Shown in pieces: positions 50,081-61,257 of a DNA stretch of 64,000 bases. Source of the DNA: Membranipora membranacea (lineage: Eukaryota > Bryozoa > Gymnolaemata > Cheilostomatida > Membraniporidae); assembly GCA_914767715.1 (NCBI GenBank), contig OU612071.1, positions 3,782,001-3,846,000 on the forward strand, read 5' to 3'. Position 1 is the first letter of the stretch. Each line of letters begins with the position of its first letter. Made by a program: the position numbers and the translations under genes. The notes beneath the pieces are model-generated. The model made no database searches. It was not told where the DNA came from and was given only the letters and a program-made list of their open reading frames with translations.

Positions 50081-50124
50081 CAAAATACTAACAGCCTGAG
50101 ATCTAAAACAGTCTCTACGGAGGT

Positions 50125-50353
50125 TTATGCGGAAGCGTAGAGACTTAAAACGACCAGATGGTAGCGTGTCAAAGGAGAGTAGAGGGTTAGGTGCATTGGT
50201 GGCCACCATTCTGAGGGATTTGGTTGAAAACCTGTGTTTGACTGTGTCTGTAGTGGGAGAAGAGCCTTGGACAGCTTCTCGGCGCACTTGATCATATTGT
50301 CCAGATCCGCGCGTTCCTGGGCGGAGCGATGATGGTATATGGCTAGTAGACTG
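50125..50353 (-). CDS. Possible terminal exon of an unrecognised gene
   Basis: This stretch is clearly richer in G+C than its surroundings. On the minus strand it reads LLAIYHHRSAQERADLDNM, a helical IKCAEKLSKALLPLQ, then QPNPSEWWPPMHLTLY, to a stop at 50125, with AATAAA 45 bp further on. A TTTGTAG acceptor is available near 50355. A second minus-strand frame (50063-50365, with an ATG) is also open and cannot be excluded. Upstream exons would have to lie inside or beyond the divergent WDR45 gene, and I did not find them. The family is not recognised. Confidence 0.35.
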
Positions 50354-50479
50354 TGCACTACAAACCATGTGTTTGATCACATAAATGTATAGTTTGTCAC
50401 CCCATTTTCATTCAATGTCGATTTATTATATCCAAATAAAAGATGAATATTTTTCGTAGATATCTCAGGAGTTACAAGT

Positions 50480-53400
50480 ATGAGGAAAGTACAGCAGGTA
50501 CGATTCAACAGAGATTTCTCATGTTTTGTTTCGTGTGGAGATGATGGATTCAGGCTATTTAGTGTTGACCCTCTCACACAACTACATCATGTCAAACAAG
50601 AACAAATTGGTATGTATATACATTATATATTACATGAAGTACTGTCATACACATCAGTTCTGTACTAGTTCGTATGACAAGAGGAGGTGTGTTGTGCCTG
50701 ATCTCCTCGACAGAACTTGACATGAAAACTGAAGAATTTACAAAACATAGCTTCTTTTAGTGATGGCCGGTACATCAAACCTCTGTTTTAATAATTACAA
50801 TGGCAAGACACAAACAATGCCACTTGATAATTTTCATTTTTGTTTATATCAAGACGAAAATTACCAATCTATTTTGGCCTACAAACTCTTAAGCTAGTTG
50901 AGCCTTTCGACGGGTCTTTCAACTCTATCACTGAAGAATCTGACAAATCTCCTGATTTTCTACCATTACATTTTTTCTCACTTGATATGCTGAAAAATTA
51001 TCATCTTTTTTATTTTACAGGTGCTGGCACAGTATTGAAAGCTGAGATACTTCGTCGCTCTAACATCCTCGCTGTAGTCTGCAAAAACTGTGAGAATGTT
51101 GTCAAAATCTGGGATTGTACGACGAATAAAGTCAGGAGAGAGATTAACTTTCACCAGGTTGTCACAAACATAAGGTATTTCCTAAACTTGTTTTTGTTAC
51201 GCCCAAAGTTCTATTTGCGACTGCCCGCAAATCTCAGGTGGCTTATGTTGAAGAGTGATCCTCCATTTTGGCAACTCTTTTACTAAGGCAATATTTTTAT
51301 ACTGTGTGTGCTGTTAAGAATGCACAACTCCCAGTAGTGAATAGCGTCATCAACCCGTTCTTTTTTGGGGACGGTGAGGTGGCATAATCGTTTAGGGTGC
51401 TTGCTATTCATTGCCGGGTGTAAAGCTAGTTTCGGTAAATGATAAACCCATGCTAAAATATAGATTGATTCATGTGCCAGGGATCCTTAGATCACCGTCA
51501 GTAAGACCTCTGTCTCGTTACGGTATAAGATTCCAGTTATAGCAGCTACCTGGAGTTTCATGGAAATATTGTTATGGTTGTTAAGATATTTTACTCTGAC
51601 ATCCAACCGAGTATTGTTATTGGTACAGCATGGCAATGTTATCACTTAATAATCGGGCATTGGAGAAGTACTGACAACTCCAGTCACTACAATTGTTCTA
51701 TGGTAGAACCTAGCTAACATAAAGGCTAAACATTTGGCCTGCCACTGGTTTTTAGTTGGTTGCCTCCCTACAAAAAAATGGAACCTATAGATACTTTCCA
51801 TGGTCTCCCTCTTATGAAACCCTTGCTCACCTTGGAGGCTGGACCACGCAGTTGGCACTGGGAATGACTGTTGTCATCTTATAGGAGCAACTTATGCTGT
51901 ATATACTGAGCAGGCACGTCACGTCACAACGATGTCTCGATACAGTTGATTCTCTTCTGCTCTTTCTTGCAGATTTCATCATGACAGACTAATAGTAGTC
52001 CTGACATCACAGATAATTACTTTTGAGTACACGCCTGATATCAAGAAGTTGGCTACATACGATACAAGAGATAACCAACTAGGTAAGTTAGTCCAGAGAT
52101 AACCAGCTAGGTAAGCTAGTCCAGAGAAAACCAACTAGGTAAGCTAGTCCAGAGATAACCAGCTAGGTAAGCTAGTCCAGAGATAACCAGCTAGGTAAGC
52201 TAGTCCAGAGATAACCAACTAGGTAAGTTAGTCCAGAGATAACCAGCTAGGTAAGTTAGTCCAGAGATAACCAGCTAGGTAAGCTAGTCCAGAGATAACC
52301 AACTAGGTAAGTTAGTCCAGAGTTAACCAACTAGGTAAGCTAGTCCAGAGATAACCAACTAGGTAAGCTAGTCCAGAGATAACCAGCTAGGTAAGTTAGT
52401 CCAGAGATAACCAGCTAGGTAAGTTAGTCCAGAGATAACCAACTAGGTAAGTTAGTCCAGAGATAACCAGCTAGGTAAGCTAGTCCAGAGATAACCAACT
52501 AGGTAAGCTAGTCCAGAGATAACCAGCTAGGTAAGCTAGTCCAGAGATAACCAACTAGGTAAGTTAGTCCAGAGATAACCAGCTAGGTAAGCTAGTCCAG
52601 AGATAACCAACTAGGTAAGCTAGTCCAGAGATAACCAACTAGGTAAGTTAGTCCAGAGATAACCAGCTAGGTAAGCTAGTCCAGAGATAACCAACTAGGT
52701 AAGTTAGTCCAGAGATAACCAGCTAGGTAAGCTAGTCCAGAGATAACCAACTAGGTAAGCTAGTCCAGAGATAACCAGCTAGGTAAGCTAGTCCAGAGAT
52801 AACCAGCTAGGTAAGCTAGTCCAGAGGTAACCAACTAGGTAAGCTAGTCCAGAGATAACCAGCTAGGTAAGCTAGTCCAGAGATAACCAACTAGGTAAGC
52901 TAGTCCAGAGATAACCAGCTAGGTAAGCTAGTCCAGAGATAACCAACTAGGTAAGTTAGTCCAGAGATAACCAGCTAGGTAAGCTAGTCCAGAGATAACC
53001 AACTAGGTAAGTTAGTCCAGAGTTAACCAGCTAGGTAAGCTAGTCCAGAGATAACCAACTAGGTAAGCTAGTCCAGAGATAACCAACTAGGTAAGCTAGT
53101 CCAGTGATAACCAGCTAGGTAAGTTAGTCCAGAGATAACCAGCTAGGTAAGCTAGTCCAGAGATAACCAACTAGGTAAGCTAGTCCAGAGACAACCAGCT
53201 AGCTAAGTTAGTCCAGAGACAACCAGCTAGGTAAGCTAGTCCAGAGATAACCAGCTAGGTAAGCTAGTCCAGAGATAACCAGCTAGGTAAGCTAGTCCAG
53301 AGATAACCAACTAGGTAAGCTAGTCCAGAGATAACCAACTAGGTAAGTTAGTCCAGAGATAACCAACTAGGTAAGTTAGTCCAGAGATAACCAGCTAGGT

Positions 53401-56400
53401 AAGTTAGTCCAGAGATAACCAGCTAGGTAAGTTAGTCCAGACATAACCAACTAGGTAAGTTAGTCCATAGATAACCAGCTAGGTAAGCTAGTCCAGAGAT
53501 AACCAACTAGGTAAGTTAGTCCAGAGATAACCAGCTAGGTAAGTTAGTCCAGAGATAACCAACTAGGTAAGCTAGTCCAGAGATAACCAACTAGGTAAGC
53601 TAGTCCAGAGATAACCAACTAGGTAAGTTAGTCCATAGATAACCAGCTAGGTAAGTTAGTCCATAGATAACCAACTAGGTAAGCTAGTCCAGAGATAACC
53701 AGCTAGGTAAGCTAGTCCAGAGATAACCAACTAGGTAAGTTAGTCCATAGATAACCAGCTAGGTAAGCTAGTCCAGATATAACCAACTAGGTAAGCTAGT
53801 CCAGAGATAACCAGCTAGGTAAGCTAGTCCAGAGATAACCAACTAGGTAAGCTAGTCCAGACATAACCAGCTAGGTAAGTTAGTCCAGAGATAACCAACT
53901 AGGTAAGCTAGTCCAGAGATAACCAGCTAGGTAAGCTAGTCCAGAGATAACCAACTAGGTAAGCTAGTCCAGAGATAACCAGCTAGGTAAGCTAGTCCAG
54001 AGATAACCAACTAGGTAAGTTAGTCCAGAGATAACCAGCTAGGTAAGCTAGTCCAGAGATAACCAACTAGGTGAGTTAGTCCAGAGTTAACCAGCTAGGT
54101 AAGCTAGTCCAGAGATAACCAACTAGGTAAGCTAGTCCAGAGATAACCAACTAGGTAAGCTAGTCCAGTGATAACCAGCTAGGTAAGTTAGTCCAGAGAT
54201 AACCAGCTAGGTAAGCTAGTCCAGAGATAACCAACTAGGTAAGCTAGTCCAGAGACAACCAGCTAGCTAAGTTAGTCCAGAGACAACCAGCTAGGTAAGC
54301 TAGTCCAGAGATAACCAGCTAGGTAAGCTAGTCCAGAGATAACCAGCTAGGTAAGCTAGTCCAGAGATAACCAACTAGGTAAGCTAGTCCAGAGATAACC
54401 AACTAGGTAAGTTAGTCCAGAGATAACCAACTAGGTAAGTTAGTCCAGAGATAACCAGCTAGGTAAGTTAGTCCAGAGATAACCAGCTAGGTAAGTTAGT
54501 CCAGACATAACCAACTAGGTAAGTTAGTCCATAGATAACCAACTAGGTAAGTTAGTCCAGAGATAACCAGCTAGGTAAGCCAGTCCAGAGATAACCAACT
54601 AGGTAAGCTAGTCCAGAGATAACCAGCTAGATAAGTTAGTCCAGAGATAACCAACTAGGTAAGCTAGTCCAGAGATAACCAGCTAGGTAAGTTAGTCCAG
54701 AGATAACCAGCTAGGTAAGTTAGTCCAGAGATAACCAACTAGGTAAGTTAGTCCAGAGATAACCATCTAGGTAAGTTAGTCCAGAGATAACCAGCTAGGT
54801 AAGATAGTCCAGACTCATCATTGATCTGAATATCCTGCTTGTTACCAGCAAACTTAAACCTATTCCTACCGATGGGACTTGGTTATTTCATGATAGTGAT
54901 AACAACAATTGTCCTTTATTAGCATCATTTCGTCATACTGATATATCACTCTTGTCTGACCAAGCAGTCTACTAACTACTGTTGGTAAAGACCATCATTT
55001 GTTGATTGCACTTTCAATATCATATTATGACAAAACACTTGCAGAAAAACGACAACAAAACATAGACGTAAACATTAAATACGACCCTTAGAACAAAGTA
55101 TGTTATAGTCAGGCAGTTACTTATAATAAAGTTGTGTCAGATTTTTCATCTTCAATAACTCATGCCAAGTAGAACATTGAATTTTTTACCAGGCAAATCT
55201 GACACAATTTTTTCATTAGTAAATGCCTGACTAAAACATGCATCGGACTTTGGGTAGTCTTTAATTTATTATGTTTAATATTTCAGGTATAATATCACTG
55301 AACACTGGTGCTGCTGGTCAGATTATGGCTTTCCCTGGTACTGAGAAGATTGGCTCTATACAGGTAATAAAACAGTCCAAGTTTGTACGATCAAGGGAGT
55401 GTAACTCCTAGTGCAGGCATCTTATACCGCAGCAGATGTGATAAATTGAGAGAAATTATTGTGAGTGTGACAGTTTGATCTTTAATTAATTTCTATACTC
55501 AGAGTTCTCGTCTCCCGTACTGCAAAATATTAAGTGGAGGCCGGGCTGAATTTGGTAAGGCTTGTGATTTGTGAAGTGAACCCACCTATTGATACTGGGT
55601 AAAATATATTTTAAAACTATTGAAAATCACAGCGGTTGACTTTTCTTTACCAGCTCAATGTTGATAGACTGGTTTATCTATCAGTTTAATTACTGCGTAG
55701 CATGAAATCTTCATGCGATCAAGGATAAATCTCACACAATAGCCATCAATGATAGCCATTACTGGTACCAGAATATTCAATTTAATTTATCTTTGTAGGT
55801 TGCAGATCTGAGTCAAGCAGAAGCACACTGTACTGTAGCCCCAGTAACTATACGCGCACACGATCATGAGCTTGCCTGTATAACACTCAACTATGATGGC
55901 TCTAGGCTAGCATCAGCATCAAAACATGGTAAATGATGGTTATACACGCTTTTTTTACAACTTACAGGTAGAAAATATGAAAAAAATGAATCCAATGTCC
56001 AATCTTAAAGCCTTCAAAACCGTCACAAGTTAGCCAGTCTTGATAGACTTATCTTGTTGACATTATTGTGACATTTTTACGGACCAAAGCCTTTGTTTGA
56101 TTATTTGGAATCTATGATAAACATAAAGTGTGAGGAAAGCTCATAACGATGCATCGGGGGATGTCTATCTTTTTTTCCTGTATCATAGGTACCTTGATAA
56201 GGCTCTTTGATGTTGAGAGGAAGGAAAAGCTGATGGAGTTAAGAAGAGGAAGTGACACAGCTCTGGTCTACTCACTAAACTTTAGCCCAGATTCCAGTTT
56301 TCTCTGCGCTGCCAGTGATAAGGTGACGTACTTATTGACTTACTGCCTTTTATGTGCAGAGGGGTATCCAATCAGTGAACTTAGCGCGCCGCTGAGTTAA

Positions 56401-57902
56401 TCAGTCATATCTGGTCAATCTTAAATTAGTGTACATTGGCAGTTAATGGTAGATGGCAATACACCTGGGACAGCATGTAGGGCTCTAAATTCAACCAAAT
56501 AGAGAATGGCTTGATAATCACCTCTTAATTAATAAAAACCCTGTTCAAAGTAATGTCTGTCAACTGAAAAGCTCTCAAAATGGTTTCCTCCCTCGTTGCA
56601 TAATCTTATAACCAAATAAAATGGTCTCTCCTATTCACAATGTTGTTCCTGCACAAATACCAACAAATTATCGAATTCCTTGCTAGAACCAACTGTTTAT
56701 ATACCTGCAAATAAACTTTTGGATTGGACCGGTCCTCAAAGCAACCATTTCACCATGATTGGGTTAGGTCAGCCTTGAAAACCTACCATCCCTGTGATGT
56801 CAGGGTAACCCTAGACTGGCCAATCATGTATTTCTTCAACTCTGAAGTAGTCTGAGCCCCTCAGTCCCTTGCCTCCACCCGAACGTCCCCCCCCCATGCC
56901 CGGCTTGAAGCAGTTTTAGGTCAGGCTTTGTTAGAACATCAAAGCTTGTCAATACAGGCTATATGACATCTTATACTCATCGTGTTATCTAATCACTTTT
57001 ACAGGGTACAGTACACATATTCGCTGTACTGAACAGTGGACTGAATCGTCGATCAGCTCTTCAGAAGCTTGGAGGAGTTATCACACCTTATACTGAGTCA
57101 CAGTGGGGAGTAACAAGCTTTACTGTACCTGCTGAGATGGCCTGCGTCTGCAGCTTTCTACCTGATCAAAAGTAAGACTGTCTGTGATTGGTCCATTTCA
57201 TGCCTAATGACATTGGCTGTATTTGTGGAAGCTGACCTATGATAATGATTTACTCCACAAGCTGCTCTACTAACCCCGTGGCTACTCCTGCTAAAAGTAG
57301 AAGGAAGTTCAGTTTCTAAAATTGCCATATAGGTTGTGTCTGTTGTCTGTGGTTTCGAGTTTTTCGAGCTTATCACAATGATGAAGTTGTGCAACTTATT
57401 TTGGCTCTCCAGCTTATCTTCTGAGCTTATGCTAGATACAACATCACCCTTGCAATCTGCTCAGGAAACTTAACCAGTCACCACTTGCAAACTCAATCAA
57501 ATTAATTATCCACATTTTAGGACTGGGAAGCTGACTCAACTTAAAGCGGACAGGTTGAGAGTCACTTGAAGCTATTGTGCATAAAGTCCCCCCACTCCCC
57601 ATTATGTTTGATTTTGTCAATCTATACTTATCAGCACCTGTGAAAACTTGATCGGTCGCATAGTTGAACAATCTCGTTGACACAAATCTTTAACTGCTAA
57701 CCTTACCTATATACTTCTCATTGTACATAGTCAATTATCAGTATTTCGATCCAGTATATCATATCTTCTTGCTTTCAGGTCAGCGGTTGTAGTGATATGT
57801 GTAGACGGGACTTATCATAAATATGTATTCAAACCAGACGGAGGATGTGTCAGAGAGGCGTTCGATCAGTACCTGGATCTCGGAGATAGTATGGAGATGT
57901 AA
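50480..57902 (+). CDS. WDR45: WDR45/WIPI4 autophagy PROPPIN (341 aa from this ATG)
   Basis: Coding exons are 50480-50609, 51021-51174, 51973-52082, 55287-55363, 55799-55928, 56189-56322, 57005-57171 and 57779-57902, all in frame with GT-AG borders. The seven-bladed beta-propeller reads [20 protein letters not shown] at blade 1, [20 protein letters not shown] and then [20 protein letters not shown] (the PI3P/PI(3,5)P2-binding L/FRRG motif, residues about 218-221), then [15 protein letters not shown]. It ends VCVDG-type then [17 protein letters not shown]. Human WIPI4 has 360 residues and the same ending, so the assignment to WIPI4 rather than WIPI3 is firm. It binds phosphoinositides on forming autophagosomes and partners ATG2. 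The start is uncertain: GGAGTTACAAGT just upstream could encode the conserved GVTS if an earlier exon supplies the ATG (acceptor ATATCTCAG at 50468). Intron 3 opens with a 98-unit minisatellite. Confidence 0.95.
52067..54810 (+). repeat. 28-bp minisatellite, 98 units, built from a 5' splice junction
   Basis: The unit is AGAGATAACCAACTAG, then GTAAGT, then TAGTCC. The first unit is the real end of WDR45 exon 3 plus its donor (junction 52082/52083). The array length is 2744 bp, exactly 98 x 28. The main variants are CAACTAG/CAGCTAG and GTTAGTCC/GCTAGTCC; rarer ones are AGACATAACC, CCATAGATAACC and AGCTAAG (donor lost). The last unit reads GTAAGATAGTCC and decays into unique intron sequence. Confidence 0.98.
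55100..55239. mobile_element. MITE-like TIR element (140 bp) in WDR45 intron 3
   Basis: ATGTTATAGTCAGGCA at left pairs with TGCCTGACTAAAACAT at right. The inner arms AAGTTGTGTCAGATTT and AAATCTGACACAATTT also pair. Confidence 0.7.
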
Positions 57903-57908
57903 TATGCG

Positions 57909-57914
57909 AATAAA
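57909..57914 (+). terminator. WDR45 poly(A) signal
   Basis: AATAAA seven bases after the TAA stop at 57900-57902. It is unusually close but is the first canonical signal; another AATAAA lies at about 58269. Confidence 0.55.
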
Positions 57915-58346
57915 GTTTTTTATACTCTGAAGCTGTAATATGCAGAATTTCATTTTTGTTTGTTCTGCAAGTACAGCGAAATTTTTAATAACCTATATTC
58001 TTTTAAAAAGATATGAATGGGTGATAAGGTCTTCTAAAATGTTTGGTTATTTTTGAACAGATGGTGCATAGTTATTTTTCATACCCATTCTATATATCTC
58101 AATCGTGAAACCCAATATCATATTAGCTTCATTTTTCTTGAACTTTATATACTAAATATAAATTAAACTATGTCGTATGTTCTATGTGGCTTCATAATAT
58201 GTAGGCTTGGTAGATACCTGTGCATTGAATTTTGAATGACGCCTTTTTTAATGAACGATTCCGCTTTCAATAAACTCTATCTCCCAGTACAAAGGAAATC
58301 ACACGTAAAAAAGTTAGAATTCTCATACTGAAGCACTGCAATAATA

Positions 58347-59298
58347 CTATGGGATTCCCAAAGGAATTCCACCGCGCCTGCGCAGCCCCGACTTTGCTTT
58401 ATCAAGCTTAGTTTTTATATACATGCCCCTCTCAAAATAGTCCTCATGCTTCTCTACCGCCTCAATAGCCATAAGGATAATATCCTGTATTAGCTTGTCA
58501 GACATAGTGGACTCTCCTCTGACCTGACATGGTCTGAGCTTATCTCCAACATTATTAACTGCTGGCTGACCTATAGTGTAAAGTAGAAATGATCATAAAG
58601 AAATAGCCTACAATAATTTCCAACTAAGTTTGCAGGATAAACAAATAGACTGGCTGAGGGGTGGGAGATGCTCTTCAGTCCCGTCAGCCCTTTTTTTTGT
58701 AGATAAGCCAAGCTGTCCACCTTTAAAGGATGTTTTACCTTACCTTTGTACCATTATTGAATTTATCATTTATAATTGTCCGAAACTGAGTCAGTCTTAT
58801 TACTGCCAAAACCACATAACGTTGGCAGCATAATTGATAGTTCACCAACATTGAAGTTTTTAATTGCAAACTCTGCATTATGTGTGAGTTGTGGGTGCAA
58901 AAGAAAAAATTATGTAAAAAATGGATCTGGTTTAGCACTGCCATAAAAGTACACAAATGGCACTTTCACAAAACAGCTCAAAAATGTTGATGATGCACCA
59001 TGTGCACAAAGTGACTGGAAATAGAACCCGTAGTTCCTGGTCCGATGTTGAGACCAGGTATATTCGGCATCCCTGGATCAGTTACCAGGTTTCGTAATTC
59101 ACTTCTCTTTGGTACTGTTAGACTGAAAGACTTCTGGCACGGCTGTTTGGATTCCGCCGTCCAATCAGAGTGGAGATTTTCTAAACAGGTTGTGCAGAAG
59201 TTATGCCCACATGTGAGCGTGGCTACTTCCCCATCTGCTGCACGACATGTCCAGCATCTGACAACCCCGATGTTAATTACACTTCTCAGTTGTGCCAT
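58347..59298 (-). CDS. Small RING-finger protein, TRIM-like, degenerate last ligand
   Basis: The first coding exon starts at the ATG of MAQLRSV (59298), behind a TATTTTAG acceptor at 59301, so a 5' UTR exon is expected. It encodes CWTC, then CGHNFCTTC, then PCQKSFSL, then PKRSELRNLV: a C3HC4 RING in which the final C-x-x-C is reduced to C-x-x-S. A second exon (58570-58347) in phase 1 encodes DKLIQDIILMAIEAVEKHED, then YIKTKLDKAKSGLRRRGG, and stops at TAG. The join is uncertain: exon 1 must end in phase 1, and the candidates near 59029 (GTTCTA) or 59060 (GTCTCA) are weak, so an intermediate exon may be missing. If active it would be a ubiquitin ligase; the missing ligand makes this doubtful. 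It converges on WDR45. Confidence 0.65.
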
Positions 59299-59300
59299 TT

Positions 59301-61049
59301 CTAAAATATAGTAGTTCCTCATTGATTAACACTATTAACTGGTGCCAACACCGTAGTCTGGAAGAGGTATGTAGCATTATACAGTCTGTGACATATATAA
59401 TATAATGATATGTCAGACAACATTGTTTATCTGTTCCATGTAATGAATTGCGAGCCCAAGTGGTGGTGAATCCAAAAGTGTGGGTGTTTTGTGTATCAAT
59501 ACGGCTATGCTCGCTGCTATGTGCTCACTGCGGCGGGATTTAAGGCATACCACAGAAAAAAAACCCAAAGAACCCCCATGACTGTATTAAAATAATAATA
59601 ATAATAATAAATAATGGAATCATACAACAACAATACATTATTATTACTTCATTTCAGCATCTTCACCACCATTCATCAATCAATTCAATCAATCACCCAG
59701 ACCAATAATAATAGCTATGCTATCTATATAATATAAGGTATATCTAGAGATAAAAATGCTGCCTCTGACCTATCATCTGCTGTGACTAAAAATATCTTTG
59801 GCTTAAAATCATATGCAGCAGTGCTCTTTTTTTTCAGCAGCAGACCTCATGCAGGATAAAGGTCAAGGCAGAGATCTTGACAAAGCTCTAGAATTTGCTC
59901 TTGTTAACAAATAATAGTCAACATCCCTTTTTTCTCCCTGCAAAAGAGTCACTTTGAACTATTTTTCTCAGTTGTTGGATTTTAGAGTTATCTTGTCATG
60001 TGAGGAAAGAAGACAATTACTATTCTTAGTCATAGGGAAAGCTGGCTTGCATCTAGACGAGTCAGCCTATGCTCAATTTAGACTTAAATTAGGGAGTTCC
60101 TCCGTGTGTATGACAGGTCAAAGGTCCACCTAAGGCGAGTTAACCTTGACAGTTGCAAAAATATGGTCTGTGACCTACAACACACCTAATGTTCAGTATC
60201 ATGAAACCTCTCGTGCCATTAATACCACTAAAGCCTTGTACCCACCAATGTGCTTTTTTAATCTCAGGAATTTCTAAGATTTTGCACTGGCAATAATTAA
60301 AGAATTTGTGGGTACCACAAAATGCAGCACAACATATCGCACAACATATCGCACGAAAGTAGAATCAATTCTTAAATTTGTAAACGCAGATCTCTGTGTA
60401 TTTTGTACCCCACCAATCACAGCAGTGCACAAGTGGTCGTGCATGATCGCAGATGAGTTCCTGGGACAGTTATGCAGTTGATGGGTACCAGGCTTTAGTT
60501 TCTTTTAGCCTGAGATAATTCAACAATATGTCATTAAGTGTAACAAACTGCTGAACAAGAAAAGTTATCAACACAAGGACCATCCTATATGTCTGCTGGC
60601 ATACTAGCCATGCTACTACATCATAATCATGATCATCAGATCACAAAGTCATCTCAGAAACACACACCGACCGGAGGCAGCAGTCAGATACCACTGAGAA
60701 TGTTTTCCTTCATAACATTGGCTAGGTTGAATGGCACTGTGCGCAGCTGCACAGCCTAACATTTTATCAATGTAATCTCATGATACCAGAGCTGAAATAC
60801 AGTACTAGTTAGATCTGGATTGTTGAATTTGAGACTACAAATATCAATAGTTTTCAAATATTTAAGCCATGCCCAAAGATTGCACAGCACAATATGTGTT
60901 CTCAGCGAAGAAATCATTTCATATTTGAACGCCCATTAGGTTACACAATGTAGTACCTAAAGTATCTGGCCTACTCCTCTAGCCCGTTACTAGCTCAGTA
61001 GTCCCCGTTGTCCTAGATCCACTTTAAATTTTAGCAACACACTTTTATG
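59301..61049. other. Intergenic interval with an (ATA)n microsatellite
   Basis: No supported gene is seen. An AATAATAATAATAATAATAA tract lies at 59589-59612. The expected 5' UTR exon and promoter of the RING gene should be in the first part, but I could not place them. Confidence 0.5.
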
Positions 61050-61055
61050 TTTATT
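61050..61055 (-). terminator. Candidate poly(A) signal of the TPR gene copy
   Basis: AATAAA on the minus strand about 200 bp beyond the terminal stop at 61258. Confidence 0.35.
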
Positions 61056-61257
61056 CAAACAGTGATAGAAATTATGCAAAATGGTCAGAGAATACAAAGG
61101 GAATATATGGCGATCAAAGAAAAAAGTGACACCGTTATTGGTAGCTGTGCAAAGAACTTGTATCCTCATATATGTTATGGTAATAAAATAAAATGTTGAA
61201 ATAATAGGATGAAATATAATAAATTCATGGTCTCGATATGTGGGTAAATTTTGATAT

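Noticed and set aside
52067-54810. CRISPR-like array
   Set aside because: There are no unique spacers; the units are contiguous 28-bp minisatellite copies in an animal intron.
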